Shown: in pieces, positions 53,662 to 63,420 of the stretch
Layout of the letters: each line of letters opens with the position of its first letter
How positions within the stretch are numbered: the stretch's first letter is position 1
From: Maricaulis salignorans
GTDB lineage: Bacteria; Pseudomonadota; Alphaproteobacteria; Caulobacterales; Aquidulcibacteraceae
Length of the DNA: 64,000 nt
Assembly (NCBI GenBank): GCA_945891505.1
Contig: CAMDDL010000013.1
Coordinates: 1-64,000 of the forward strand
Direction of reading: 5' to 3'
The notes under the pieces: generated by a model
Seen by the model: the letters and a program-made list of their open reading frames with translations, nothing else
The model's database searches: none
Told to the model about the DNA's origin: nothing
Made by a program: the position numbers and the translations under genes

Positions 53662-54258
53662 ATGACCAATGACGACGTTCTTTCCATCTTCAAGTCAGCC
53701 GGTGGCCTCTTGGAAGGCCATTTCATTTTAACATCCGGCCGTCACAGCCGCACCTTCTTACAGAAGGCGTTTGTGTTTATGGACCCGCCCGCTACCCAGT
53801 CGCTGTGCAAAGCCTTGGCCGAGAAAATCAAGGACCGGTGGGGGCAAGTTGATTACGTGGTGTCACCAGCCGTGGGTGCGGTCATTCCGGGCTATGAGAC
53901 CGCACGGCATCTGGGTGCGAAGGCTGTCTATGTCGAGCGCGAAGACGGCAAGTTCCGTTTGCGCCGCGGCTTTACCCTGCCGGCTGAGGCCCGCGTCGTG
54001 ATTGTCGAGGACATTGTTTCAACGGGTATTTCAGTGCGTGAAACTTTGGAAGCGATCAAGGATGCACCTTGCGTGATTTTGGGAGCTGCCGTGATTGTGG
54101 ACCGCAGCGCTGGGCGTGCCGATGTGGGCTGTGAACTTGTGGCTTTGGCCTCTATCGAAGTCGAAAGCTTTGCGGCCGATGAGATTCCAGATGATCTGAA
54201 GGGCATTCCTGCCATTAAGCCGGGCAGTCGGGCGCTTTCACAGGGCACATCCACATGA
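53662..54258 (+). CDS. pyrE: Orotate phosphoribosyltransferase
   Basis: 198 residues. It converts orotate and PRPP to orotidine monophosphate. The PRPP-binding motif is VVIVEDIVSTGIS, and GGLLEGHFILTSGRHSRTFL starts the protein. It overlaps pdxJ by 4 bases. Confidence 0.94.
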   Translation: MTNDDVLSIFKSAGGLLEGHFILTSGRHSRTFLQKAFVFMDPPATQSLCKALAEKIKDRWGQVDYVVSPAVGAVIPGYETARHLGAKAVYVEREDGKFRLRRGFTLPAEARVVIVEDIVSTGISVRETLEAIKDAPCVILGAAVIVDRSAGRADVGCELVALASIEVESFAADEIPDDLKGIPAIKPGSRALSQGTST

Positions 54259-55004
54259 GTTTTGACCATCGCTTACGCCTTGGGATCAATATTGACCACG
54301 TGGCAACGATCCGAAATGCGCGGGGCGGGCCCCATCCCGATCCGTTGCGCGCCGCCCAGATGGCAGCCTCAGCTGGCGCAGATGGCATCACGCTGCACTT
54401 ACGCGAAGATCGTCGTCATATTCGCGACGAAGACCTTGAGAAATTTATCGCGCAAGTTGAGTTGCCCATCAATCTTGAGCTAGCCGCTACCGAAGAAATG
54501 CTCGACATCGCGCTACGCCACCCCACACATGCGGTATGCATCGTGCCGGAAAAGCGTGAGGAGCGGACAACCGAAGGCGGCCTTGATGTGGCGCGCTTAC
54601 ATAATTCGATTGCGCCCATGGTCCGCAAGCTCGCAGCCGCTGGCCGACGCGTTTCGCTGTTTATTGAGCCTGACCCCATCCAATTAGCTGTCGCTGAAGC
54701 TATGGGCGCTCAAGTGGTTGAACTTCATACAGGTGCCTATGCCGAAGCTGCACTTGAAGGACATTTAGCGGAAGCCGAGCAGATTGTTGAAAAGCTAGCG
54801 GAAGCGGCGCGGATCGGCACGGCGCGCGGTCTTGAGGTGCATGCCGGTCATGGGCTCACCTTTGATAATGTGAAGCCAATTGCGGCCATTCCAGAGCTGG
54901 TTGAATTAAATATTGGTCATTTCATCATAGGTGAAGCAATTTTCATTGGCCTTGAAAATGCCATTGGCCGTATGCGTCGCCTCATGGATGAAGCACGCGC
55001 ATGA
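54255..55004 (+). CDS. pdxJ: Pyridoxine 5'-phosphate synthase
   Basis: 249 residues of a TIM barrel. It makes pyridoxine phosphate from deoxyxylulose phosphate and 3-amino-2-oxopropyl phosphate. [17 protein letters not shown] and [12 protein letters not shown] are conserved, as is the late [10 protein letters not shown]. It overlaps pyrE and acpS by 4 bases on each side. Confidence 0.97.
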   Translation: MSFDHRLRLGINIDHVATIRNARGGPHPDPLRAAQMAASAGADGITLHLREDRRHIRDEDLEKFIAQVELPINLELAATEEMLDIALRHPTHAVCIVPEKREERTTEGGLDVARLHNSIAPMVRKLAAAGRRVSLFIEPDPIQLAVAEAMGAQVVELHTGAYAEAALEGHLAEAEQIVEKLAEAARIGTARGLEVHAGHGLTFDNVKPIAAIPELVELNIGHFIIGEAIFIGLENAIGRMRRLMDEARA

Positions 55005-55411
55005 TTTTAGGAATTGGCTCAGACCTGTGTCGGATTGACCGGATTGAGAAGACGTTGTTGCGCTTTGGCAGCCGCTTTGAAGCCCGCTGCTTTACAGCAG
55101 GCGAACAAGCCCGTGCCAACCGACGCCCAGCCAAACGGGCAGACACCTATGCTAAGCGCTTTGCCGCAAAAGAAGCTTGTTCGAAAGCTTTAGGAACCGG
55201 CATGCGGCTCGGTGTTGCTTGGCGCGACATGGAAGTTGTCAATCTGCCAACTGGCAGACCGACTTTGAGTTTGACGGGCGGCGCGCTAAAGCGGTTGCAA
55301 GAACTGACACCACCGGGCTTTGCTGCTGACATTCATCTTAGTCTGACCGATGACCACCCTCTGGCTATGGCCTTTGTGGTGATCGGCCTGCGGCCCCTAG
55401 AAACAAATTGA
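55001..55411 (+). CDS. acpS: Holo-ACP synthase
   Basis: 136 residues. It attaches phosphopantetheine to acyl carrier protein. [13 protein letters not shown] and [14 protein letters not shown] carry the metal-binding Asp and Glu. It overlaps pdxJ by ATGA and leads into lepB 15 bases on. Confidence 0.95.
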   Translation: MILGIGSDLCRIDRIEKTLLRFGSRFEARCFTAGEQARANRRPAKRADTYAKRFAAKEACSKALGTGMRLGVAWRDMEVVNLPTGRPTLSLTGGALKRLQELTPPGFAADIHLSLTDDHPLAMAFVVIGLRPLETN

Positions 55412-55426
55412 AAAGAAACGAATCCC

Positions 55427-56224
55427 ATGGTTGACACAACAAACTCTAAGGCTGCCTCGAAGAAGGCGGTAAACCCAGCGCCAGAAGGCGACAGCCTGAT
55501 TGAAAGCGTCAAGACCATTATTATGGCCTTGAGTATCGCGCTTTTCTTGCGGATTTTCTTGTTTCAACCGTTCAACATTCCCTCTGAATCTATGCGTCCC
55601 GGCCTGTTGGTGGGCGATTATCTTTGGACGTCGAAGTGGGACTATGGCTATAGCAATGCCTCCATTCCGTTCTCGCCCAAGATTTTGAATGGCCGTGTCC
55701 TTGGTCAAACGCCAGAACGGGGTGACGTGGTGGTTTTCAAACTGCCTGCCGATCCGCGCCAGGACTACATCAAGCGGTTGATCGGCATGCCTGGGGACCG
55801 GATCCAAGTTGTCGGCGGGCAGGTTATTTTGAACGGCACGCCGGTCAAACACGAGATGTTAGAGCCTGAGACCATTACCGAACAGAATGGTAATATTCGA
55901 ACGACAACGCGCTTTCGCGAAACCCTGCCGAACGGTCGCAGCTATGTGACCTATGATTTTGAAACCAATGGCATGTTTGACGACACCCAAGTCTTTGTGG
56001 TGCCCGAAGGCCATTATTTCATGATGGGTGACAATCGCGATAATTCGACCGACAGCCGGGCTGATCCAATCCTGCAATCTGGTGTTGGCTTCGTGCCAGC
56101 TGAAAACCTCGTCGGTCGTGGCCGGATTGTGCTGCTGTCATTTGATGAGACTACCCGTATCTATCTGCCTTGGACGTGGTTCACAGGTCTGCGGTGGGAT
56201 CGGCTCGCTGTCCCCATTCGATGA
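55427..56224 (+). CDS. lepB: Signal peptidase I
   Basis: 265 residues. One membrane segment near residues 27-45 anchors it with its active site outside. The catalytic Ser is in IPSESMRPG and the Lys in DYIKRLIGMPGDR. The later MGDNRDNSTDSR is box E of the family. The stop overlaps rnc by 4 bases. Confidence 0.95.
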   Translation: MVDTTNSKAASKKAVNPAPEGDSLIESVKTIIMALSIALFLRIFLFQPFNIPSESMRPGLLVGDYLWTSKWDYGYSNASIPFSPKILNGRVLGQTPERGDVVVFKLPADPRQDYIKRLIGMPGDRIQVVGGQVILNGTPVKHEMLEPETITEQNGNIRTTTRFRETLPNGRSYVTYDFETNGMFDDTQVFVVPEGHYFMMGDNRDNSTDSRADPILQSGVGFVPAENLVGRGRIVLLSFDETTRIYLPWTWFTGLRWDRLAVPIR

Positions 56225-56910
56225 CGCGAGACGCTAAGCTTCACGCGCTACAAGAGAAGATCGGATATCATTTTTCAGACCGATCCCTGTTAGAGCGCGC
56301 CTTTACCCACAAGTCGCGCGGCGATGGTCAGCGGGGCTTTGCCCACAATGAGCGCTTGGAATGGCTCGGCGACCGGGTTTTAGGCCTTATGGCGGCCGAG
56401 CGCCTGTTTGAACGTCAAGGTCGCGCCGAAGAAGGGGAGCTGACCCGGCAATTCAATGCCGTCGTGTCTGGCAAGAATTGTGCAGAGGCTGCGCGCAGCA
56501 TTGGCATGGCTGAGCTGATGGTGGTTTCTCGCGGTTTTAGCGCTGATGCGGTTGCTGAAAACGATTCCATTCTGGGTGACGCGTTTGAGGCCTTGATGGC
56601 TGCCCTCTGGCTGGATGGCGGTCGACCCGCGGTTCAGGGCTTGTTTGAGCTTGCTTGGGAGGCCGGTCAGCAAGAGCCATCTGGGCTTCATCGCAATCCA
56701 AAAAGTGCGCTTCAAGAGTGGGCGCAGAAGCGCGGCTTCCCGCCGCCAGTTTATCAGGTGCTAGAACGCGATGGCCCTGACCATGCGCCTCGTTTTGTGA
56801 TAGAGGTCAAAGCTGGGACCCATGTTGCAACAGCAGAGGGATCTTCGAAACAAAATGCAGAGCGGGCCGCGGCCCAAGCGCTTCTGAAGCAAGGCGGATT
56901 ACGTGTCTGA
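56221..56910 (+). CDS. rnc: Ribonuclease III
   Basis: 229 residues. The signature NERLEWLGDRVLGL holds the metal-binding acids, and a C-terminal double-stranded-RNA-binding domain ends in GSSKQNAERAAAQALL. It cuts double-stranded RNA in rRNA maturation. The start overlaps lepB (ATGA) and the stop overlaps era by 8 bases. Confidence 0.95.
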   Translation: MTRDAKLHALQEKIGYHFSDRSLLERAFTHKSRGDGQRGFAHNERLEWLGDRVLGLMAAERLFERQGRAEEGELTRQFNAVVSGKNCAEAARSIGMAELMVVSRGFSADAVAENDSILGDAFEALMAALWLDGGRPAVQGLFELAWEAGQQEPSGLHRNPKSALQEWAQKRGFPPPVYQVLERDGPDHAPRFVIEVKAGTHVATAEGSSKQNAERAAAQALLKQGGLRV

Positions 56911-57880
56911 GAATAGTGAAACTACACCCATCCCAGCAGGGCCAGAAAAAGCCCGCTGCGGCTTTGCCGCCATTTTGGGTGCGCCAAATGCTGGCAAATC
57001 AACCTTAGTCAATGCGCTTGTTGGGCAGAAGATTTCGATTGTCACCCAAAAGGTACAAACTACCCGCTTCCCAGTGCGTGGCGTTGCCATTCATGGCGAT
57101 GCGCAGATTGTTCTCGTGGACACACCGGGCGTGTTTACGCCCAAGCGGCGCCTTGATCGCGCTATGGTCGCTTCTGCCTGGGGTGGGGCAGCCGACGCCG
57201 ATGCCTTGGTTCACGTGGTTGACGCGCCAGCCGCCAGCCGGATGGCAGAAAATCGCGGTGATGGCAGCGACAAGCGAACGTTTGAAGATGTGCAGCAGGT
57301 CATTGAGGGCCTGCAAAAGCAAGGACGCAAGGCGATCTTGGCACTAAATAAGGTCGACGTCCTTGAACGCGCGAAACTGCTCGATCTATCGCAGGCCTTC
57401 TTTGAAAAGGGCGTCTATGATGAGGTGGTGATGATCTCAGCCCTGAAGTCCTCCGGCCTCAAGCGCCTCAATGATCTGCTGACTGAGCGTATGCCATTAG
57501 GGCCGTGGCTCTATCCTGAAGAGCAAGTGGCTGACACGCCGATGCGAGTGATGGCGGCCGAGATCACGCGCGAAAAGGTGTTTCTGCGTCTGCATGAGGA
57601 ATTGCCCTATCATGCAACCGTTGAAACCGATGCTTGGACAGAGAAAAAGGATGGCTCGGTTCGCATCGACCAGACCCTCTATGTCATGCGAGACGGTCAC
57701 AAAGGCATCGCCATCGGTAAAGGCGGTGAGACCTTGAAATGGATATCGCAAAACGCACGCAAAGATATTGCCGAAGCGATTGAAAGGCCGGTCCACTTGT
57801 TCCTGCACGTCAAAGTGCGTGAGAATTGGATTGACGAGCGCTCGCATTATACCGCTTTGGGTCTCGACTTCGATGCCTAG
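56903..57880 (+). CDS. era: GTPase Era
   Basis: 325 residues. G1 (GAPNAGKS), G3 (DTPG) and G4 (NKVD) are intact, and a KH domain near the end has IGKGGETLKWIS. It helps mature the 30S subunit. The start is GTG inside rnc. The order rnc-era-recO is conserved. Confidence 0.96.
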   Translation: MSENSETTPIPAGPEKARCGFAAILGAPNAGKSTLVNALVGQKISIVTQKVQTTRFPVRGVAIHGDAQIVLVDTPGVFTPKRRLDRAMVASAWGGAADADALVHVVDAPAASRMAENRGDGSDKRTFEDVQQVIEGLQKQGRKAILALNKVDVLERAKLLDLSQAFFEKGVYDEVVMISALKSSGLKRLNDLLTERMPLGPWLYPEEQVADTPMRVMAAEITREKVFLRLHEELPYHATVETDAWTEKKDGSVRIDQTLYVMRDGHKGIAIGKGGETLKWISQNARKDIAEAIERPVHLFLHVKVRENWIDERSHYTALGLDFDA

Positions 57881-57889
57881 AGGTCGCCC

Positions 57890-58627
57890 ATGAGCGCGTG
57901 GACAGGCAATGCAATCGCCTTGTCGGCGCGACGCTTTGGCGAGAATGACGTCATTCTAGATGTCTTAAGCGACCAAGTCGGCCGGGCTTCGGGCCTTGTC
58001 TATGGTGGCGCAGGCAAGCGCAAGCGCGCGTTGATTGAGCCTGGTACCCGCTTGCATCTGGCGTGGAAGTCACGCCTCGAAGATCAGCTTGGCTTCTTTG
58101 ATGAGATGGAGGGCAGGGGCGGCGGCCCTGCCGATGTGATGGATGATGCCGCCGCTCTGGCCGCACTTTCGTGTGTGGCAACCCTTCTTTTGGAAGTAGC
58201 GCCAGAGCGTCAGCCTTGTGTCGGCCTGTTTGAAGCGACCGAGATTTTGCTCCAAGCCCTCAGCGACAGCCAGGGTTGGCCAGCCCTTTATATTCGTTGG
58301 GAAATGGGGCTTCTGGCCGAAATGGGCTATGGCTTAGATTTGTCGCAATGCGCCCTGACAGGGTCACCTGACGACCTTGCTTGGGTGAGCCCAAAGACAG
58401 GGCGGGCAGCATCGCGCGCAGCAGGTGAGCCGTTTGCTGACAAACTGCTGGTGTTGCCGCCTTTTTTGTTGGGCGGACAAAATAGACCGGTGAGCGGGGA
58501 TGTCGCGGACGGGTTTGCCCTGATGGGGTATTTTATCGAGCGCGAATTGCTCAACCCCGTGCGAAAGACCATGCCAGAGGCGCGCGCACGTCTTATCTTT
58601 GCTTTGGGAAAGACCGGCCGCTTGTAG
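57890..58627 (+). CDS. recO: DNA repair protein RecO
   Basis: 245 residues. The N-terminal OB fold begins GNAIALSARRFGENDVILDV, and the helical rest matches RecO by size and layout. It loads RecA with RecR during gap repair. It is 9 bases after era. Confidence 0.92.
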   Translation: MSAWTGNAIALSARRFGENDVILDVLSDQVGRASGLVYGGAGKRKRALIEPGTRLHLAWKSRLEDQLGFFDEMEGRGGGPADVMDDAAALAALSCVATLLLEVAPERQPCVGLFEATEILLQALSDSQGWPALYIRWEMGLLAEMGYGLDLSQCALTGSPDDLAWVSPKTGRAASRAAGEPFADKLLVLPPFLLGGQNRPVSGDVADGFALMGYFIERELLNPVRKTMPEARARLIFALGKTGRL

Positions 58628-58630
58628 AGC

Positions 58631-59686
58631 TTAAGCGGCTTTGGCGTTGGTCAATTCTTCTTGGCTGACCCGGTTGCGACCATTACGCTTGGAAGCATAG
58701 AGCGCTGCATCGGCGCGCTCGACCATATCGGCTGGCTTCTCAGTCTGACGGCGTTGGGCGACCCCCAGCGAAATGGTGATTTTGCCAAGGTCTTCGTTTG
58801 AAGAGCGACGCACCAGACGTTTGCCTTCGACAGTTTGGCGGATTTTTTCTGCAATCGCCATGGCTGTTTTCCGGTCCGTCATCGGCGCAATCATCGCAAA
58901 TTCTTCGCCACCCACGCGGGCGACAACGCCGCCTTTAGGCTTTGCACGGTCCATAACGGTCGCAACAAAGCGGATAACTTGATCGCCAGTCTGATGCCCG
59001 AACGTGTCGTTAATACGCTTGAAAAAGTCGATATCGGCCATAATGATGGCCACAGGGCCGGCACCTTGATCGGATGCAACGCACATGTCGGCAAGACGGC
59101 TATCAAATTCTTTGCGGTTTGCTAGGCCCGTTAGTGAGTCCGTTGCGGCTTCAATCCTCACTTGTTCTAACTGCACGCGTAGAGCTTCAATCTCAACGCT
59201 GGATTCTGCAAGCTTGGTTTCAAGGTGCCTTGATTGAGTAGCCATTTCACCAGTTGCGCTGACCAGACCATCGACCAAATCACGGGTTATGAGCGGGCTG
59301 TCCGTTTTAGCCAGTTCTTGCTTGGCCACTTCCAATTTTTCGCCATAGGCCTTGGTTTTGATCCCGGCCGTCACCAAGCCTTTGCGGACATCTTCCATTT
59401 CGGCGGCAATTTTGCCACCAGCCTTAATCAAGCGCGAGCCAATGGCGATGTCTTCAAAATACTTGATGTAAAGCTGGTCGCAAACATCGTCGTCAATCAC
59501 ACGTTTCGCTGCGATCATCATCTCAAGCTCAGCGCGCAACTCTGCATGTATTGAGGAGTGATAAGCCAACCATACGGCGTAATTTTCGGGCGACGGCGTG
59601 ATTTTTCGCTCTTTCAGCGACGTCACCGCAGCATCCGCTATCGCCATTCCTTGTTCGCCGACTAGGTTTTCAACCACTTTTTCCAC
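58631..59686 (-). CDS. GGDEF diguanylate cyclase
   Basis: 351 residues. The first 170 residues form a helical region with PSPENYAVWLAYHS, often seen in alphaproteobacterial cyclases, then a coiled coil. The C-terminal GGDEF domain has the active motif GGEEF near residue 259. The RxxD inhibitory site normally 5 residues before it reads PKGG, so product feedback should be absent. It is soluble. The start is GTG at 59686. It is convergent with recO, only 3 bases apart. Confidence 0.9.
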   Translation of the reverse strand: MEKVVENLVGEQGMAIADAAVTSLKERKITPSPENYAVWLAYHSSIHAELRAELEMMIAAKRVIDDDVCDQLYIKYFEDIAIGSRLIKAGGKIAAEMEDVRKGLVTAGIKTKAYGEKLEVAKQELAKTDSPLITRDLVDGLVSATGEMATQSRHLETKLAESSVEIEALRVQLEQVRIEAATDSLTGLANRKEFDSRLADMCVASDQGAGPVAIIMADIDFFKRINDTFGHQTGDQVIRFVATVMDRAKPKGGVVARVGGEEFAMIAPMTDRKTAMAIAEKIRQTVEGKRLVRRSSNEDLGKITISLGVAQRRQTEKPADMVERADAALYASKRNGRNRVSQEELTNAKAA

Positions 59687-59852
59687 CGCAGACCTATTGC
59701 TTCTGAATCAATGTAAACGCGCCAGTGTGGATATTGCGTAAACGCGACGACTTATTTTACTTGTAGGCTTGGAAAAAACTGCAATTCGTGCGCATAGATA
59801 GGGCCTATAAAACGCCGCGCGGCGCAAATAAAAGACTTAGGGAGCCAGCATC

Positions 59853-61316
59853 ATGAACGACATGACCTTCTCAGCACGTGGAGACAGCGAAACCATCGCG
59901 AGATTGAACCAGATTTTAGCCCTTCAGAAGGCCGCCCAATTGCGTGATGGGATTCCCTCAGCGGAGGTGCGGATCAACCGAATTGATCGCTGCATTGGAT
60001 TGTTGGTCGATCATGCGGAGCAAATCGTCGATGCTTTGTCAGAAGATTTCTCGTGCCGCGCACGTGAGACCAGTCTGGTTACGGATGTCGCCAGCTCGCT
60101 CGGCCCCCTTAAGGATGCCAAGGCAAATTTGGCCAAATGGATGCGCCCTGAAAAACGCAAAACCTCGCCCTCGCTCTTAGGCTTGTTGGGCGCAAAGGCT
60201 GAAGTCCGCTATCAGCCCAAAGGCGTTGTCGGCATCATCGCTCCATGGAACTTCCCCGTAAATCTGACATTTGGGCCCCTCGCGCAGATTTTGGCTGCTG
60301 GCAATCGTGCCATGATCAAGCCATCGGAATTGACGCCTGTCACATCAGAATTGATGCGCCAGATGTTTGCGAAAGCCTTCTCGGAAGAAGAAATCGCGGT
60401 AATTACAGGTGGGCCTGATGTCGGCCAAGCTTTCTCGCGATTGGCTTTCGACCATATGATTTTTACTGGCGGAACCTCAATTGGCCGCCATATCATGCGC
60501 GCAGCTTCTGAAAACCTTGTTCCGGTGACCTTGGAATTGGGTGGGAAGAGCCCCGTGATCGTGTCACGCTCCGCCGATGTGGCGACGACTGCAGACCGGA
60601 TTATGGCTGGCAAGACCCTGAACGCTGGCCAGATTTGTTTGGCACCTGACTATTTGTTGGTACCTACTGAAAAGCGGGACGAGTTGGTCGGTGCGATGAC
60701 TAAGTCCGTCACCGCCATGTATCCGAAGCTACGCGACAACCCAGACTATACGGCCATCATCTCACCGCGCCACTTTGACCGGATTCAAGCTTTGCTGACC
60801 GATGCCAAGGCAAAGGGTGCGACAATTGTGGAGATTAATCCTGCGGGTGAGGACTTCTCGACACAGAATGGCCGCAAGATTCCGCCAACTTTGGTCCTCG
60901 ACACCACCGACGACATGAGCATCATGCAGGAAGAGATCTTTGGCCCGGTTCTTCCGATCAAAACCTATACCGACGTCAAAGAGGCCGTCGGCTATGTGAA
61001 TGCTAATGATCGTCCGCTTGGCTTGTACTATTTTGGTGCTGACCCAAGCGAGCAGGACTATGTGTTGACCAACACCACGTCAGGCGGGGTTACAGTCAAT
61101 GACGTGATCTTCCATATTGCGATGGAAGATTTGCCATTCGGTGGTATCGGCCCATCTGGCATGGGATCTTATCATGGCCATGACGGCTTTAAAGAATTCA
61201 GCCATGCCCGGTCGGTGTACAGCCAATTGAAAAAGGATTTGGGGCCGATGAAGGCCTTGCGGCCACCTTACGGCAAAGGCGTTCGCGACTATATCGCCAG
61301 TCAAATCAAGCGCTAA
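59853..61316 (+). CDS. calB: Coniferyl-aldehyde-dehydrogenase-like ALDH
   Basis: 487 residues. The catalytic Cys is near residue 261 in NAGQICLAPDYLLVP and the base Glu near 228 in TLELGGKSP. KGVVGIIAPWNFPVNLTFGP and the overall shape put it in the CALDH group, which oxidises coniferyl aldehyde and long-chain aldehydes. It may act with the feruloyl-CoA synthetase-like gene at 18-20 kb, though they are far apart. AGGGAGCC precedes the ATG. A strong hairpin follows. Confidence 0.85.
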   Translation: MNDMTFSARGDSETIARLNQILALQKAAQLRDGIPSAEVRINRIDRCIGLLVDHAEQIVDALSEDFSCRARETSLVTDVASSLGPLKDAKANLAKWMRPEKRKTSPSLLGLLGAKAEVRYQPKGVVGIIAPWNFPVNLTFGPLAQILAAGNRAMIKPSELTPVTSELMRQMFAKAFSEEEIAVITGGPDVGQAFSRLAFDHMIFTGGTSIGRHIMRAASENLVPVTLELGGKSPVIVSRSADVATTADRIMAGKTLNAGQICLAPDYLLVPTEKRDELVGAMTKSVTAMYPKLRDNPDYTAIISPRHFDRIQALLTDAKAKGATIVEINPAGEDFSTQNGRKIPPTLVLDTTDDMSIMQEEIFGPVLPIKTYTDVKEAVGYVNANDRPLGLYYFGADPSEQDYVLTNTTSGGVTVNDVIFHIAMEDLPFGGIGPSGMGSYHGHDGFKEFSHARSVYSQLKKDLGPMKALRPPYGKGVRDYIASQIKR

Positions 61317-61337
61317 AACGCTACTTGTAGGCATAAA

Positions 61338-61374
61338 AAAAGCGCGGGACCCAAAGGTCTCGCGCCTTATTCTT
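61338..61374. terminator. Bidirectional intrinsic terminator
   Basis: GCGCGGGACC-CAAA-GGTCTCGCGC pairs in a strong stem with one mismatch. A-run and T-run on either side let it serve both convergent genes; the minus strand has the better run of seven T. Confidence 0.85.
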
Positions 61375-61391
61375 TTGAGCCAGACTTAGCC

Positions 61392-62633
61392 CTATGGTTT
61401 GATCATTGAGAAATGGCCGACATCGATGCGGCCAGTCCGGAAACCTGCCTCGCAATAAGCCAAATAAAAGCGCCATAATTGCTTGAACCGCTCATCAAAG
61501 CCCATATCTTTAATGTGGATCCATTCTGCCAAAAAGGTCTTCGCCCAAGCAGCCAATGTGTCGGCATAGGACAGACCGAAAGCTGCCGTGCTCTGCCAAA
61601 CCAAACCAGCCCGCGCCACTTCCAACTTGAGACGGGGCACGCTCGGTAACATGCCACCCGGGAAGACATAGCTTTGGATGAAGTCCGCGCGGCTGCGATA
61701 TTCTTCAAACAAGCGCTCATCAATCGTGATGATCTGCAGGCCAGCTCTACCGCCGGGCTTCAAGACCGAATTGACCTTATCGAAATAGGTCGACCAATAT
61801 TGTTCGCCGACCGCTTCGAACATTTCGATCGACACAACCGCATCAAATTGACCCTTGATATCGCGGTAATCCATCAGCTGGATTTCAGCCAGATCGCTTA
61901 AGCCCGCCTTGGCCAAGCGCTCGGTCGCATATTTGTACTGTTCTTCCGAAATGGTGACGCCGGTAACACGCGCGCCATACTCGCGGGCAGCGAACTCGGC
62001 AAAGCCGCCCCAGCCGCACCCAATCTCGAGTACATGCTGGCCAGCCTTAAGGCTGACTTGCTCTGCCAACGCACGATACTTGTTCATTTGTGCGCTGGTC
62101 AAATCCTGACCGTCGTTTTCATAGACGGCGGATGAATAAGTCATGCTGGGATCAAGCCAACGCGAATAGAAATTATTGCCCAGATCATAATGGGCTAGAA
62201 TATTTTTCTTTGAGCCAGTTTTGGTGTTGCGCTTCAAAAACTTGTGACGGAAATTATTGATCACCGCCCACAAGGGGCCGCCGATCAACAACTTCGGCAT
62301 CAAATCAAGGTTGGAAGAGAAGACTTCTAGCAAAACAGCAAGATCTGGTGTGTCCCACTCACCAGCCATCAAGCCTTCTGCAAAGCCAATATCACCTTGA
62401 GCGGCAACACGCTTGATAAAACTGAAGTTTATGATTTGAAGTACGGCACTTTTGCCGGGCTTTTCTCCTTGGAAAAGTAGTTTGCGACCATCCGGTAACC
62501 ATACCCAAATTTCGCCTTCCACAATGTTGCTCATCGCCACGGCCGCCATTTTAAAGGCCATGGGGACTTGGCGAAGTTGGCGCGCCAGCTTTGGCGTCAT
62601 GATCACTTTATTGGCGTTTTGATCGTCACTCAT
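61392..62633 (-). CDS. cfa: Cyclopropane-fatty-acyl-phospholipid synthase-like methyltransferase
   Basis: 413 residues. The SAM site is VLEIGCGWGGFAEFA near residue 205, and FEAVGEQYWSTYF and YCEAGFRTGRIDVGHF include the Cys and Gly-rich parts of Cfa enzymes. It puts a methylene or methyl group on unsaturated acyl chains of membrane lipids. It overlaps the DUF1365 gene by 8 bases and is last in the operon. Confidence 0.88.
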   Translation of the reverse strand: MSDDQNANKVIMTPKLARQLRQVPMAFKMAAVAMSNIVEGEIWVWLPDGRKLLFQGEKPGKSAVLQIINFSFIKRVAAQGDIGFAEGLMAGEWDTPDLAVLLEVFSSNLDLMPKLLIGGPLWAVINNFRHKFLKRNTKTGSKKNILAHYDLGNNFYSRWLDPSMTYSSAVYENDGQDLTSAQMNKYRALAEQVSLKAGQHVLEIGCGWGGFAEFAAREYGARVTGVTISEEQYKYATERLAKAGLSDLAEIQLMDYRDIKGQFDAVVSIEMFEAVGEQYWSTYFDKVNSVLKPGGRAGLQIITIDERLFEEYRSRADFIQSYVFPGGMLPSVPRLKLEVARAGLVWQSTAAFGLSYADTLAAWAKTFLAEWIHIKDMGFDERFKQLWRFYLAYCEAGFRTGRIDVGHFSMIKP

Positions 62634-63420
62634 GGGGCGATGGAATCCTGCTTAATCTGGCAACACTGGCGGAAATGGGCGGTTTCGGTTTGTGGTAATA
62701 GCGTGCACCTTTTACCAATAATTTCAAGGCCTCCCAGTGAATGCCTAAGACAACCTTGAACGTCAAGAATGGTATGGAAAAAAATGCGCGTGCTAGGTTT
62801 TTGTCATTCAGTGTTTCTCTACGCAATTTCAGCGAGGCCAGATGATCTCGAACTGCATCCGCATATTTATCGATCGTCAACGAGAGCGTCGCGCCGCTGG
62901 TGCGCAGGGTAAACGCATATCGGCCTGACACATCGAAGAAAGGTGAGACGTGGAAGATTTTATCGGCTTCTTGGTGCTCAACCCTATGTCCGCTTGCAGG
63001 GGCGACATAGCTATGCGTTTCGCCAAAGGTGTTGTTCACCTCATAAATTACGGCGGCTAAGCTAAGATCGCGATGATAGGCTAAGAAAACCGAGATTGGA
63101 TTGAAGACAAATCCAAGGACACGCGGGAAGGTCAATAGATGAATTGGCCCGCCGTCATAGGCAATATTGGCTGCAGACAATTGAGATTCAGCCCAAATCC
63201 TCAAAGGCGCGCCCGTTCGATCACCGTGGTCCTTGTCATAAAAGGCCAGTGGCGCAAGCCGATTGTGCGCCATCCATTTTAAACCTTGAAATTGCGAACC
63301 CGGATCATCCACATCAATCAAGATCTGATACAGGTCATAGGCCAAGCGATGCTCAAACGGTTGGAAGCGGACGTGGATCGTCCGGCCTCGCATCAGTCCA
63401 AGGTTGGTCATCTCGGTCAC
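62626..63420 (-). CDS. DUF1365-domain protein
   Basis: 264 residues. RGRTIHVRFQPFEHRLAYD and FPRVLGFVFNPISVFLAY are the family's standard segments. No catalytic role is known. It is regularly placed between an FAD oxidoreductase and a Cfa-like enzyme, as here, and is likely part of an unusual fatty-acid-modification pathway. The start is GTG. Confidence 0.88.
   Translation of the reverse strand: MTEMTNLGLMRGRTIHVRFQPFEHRLAYDLYQILIDVDDPGSQFQGLKWMAHNRLAPLAFYDKDHGDRTGAPLRIWAESQLSAANIAYDGGPIHLLTFPRVLGFVFNPISVFLAYHRDLSLAAVIYEVNNTFGETHSYVAPASGHRVEHQEADKIFHVSPFFDVSGRYAFTLRTSGATLSLTIDKYADAVRDHLASLKLRRETLNDKNLARAFFSIPFLTFKVVLGIHWEALKLLVKGARYYHKPKPPISASVARLSRIPSPHE

Noticed and set aside
61335-61374. 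Part of a CRISPR or repeat array
   Set aside because: It is a single stem-loop between convergent genes and is fully explained as a terminator; no repeated units were seen anywhere in the window.
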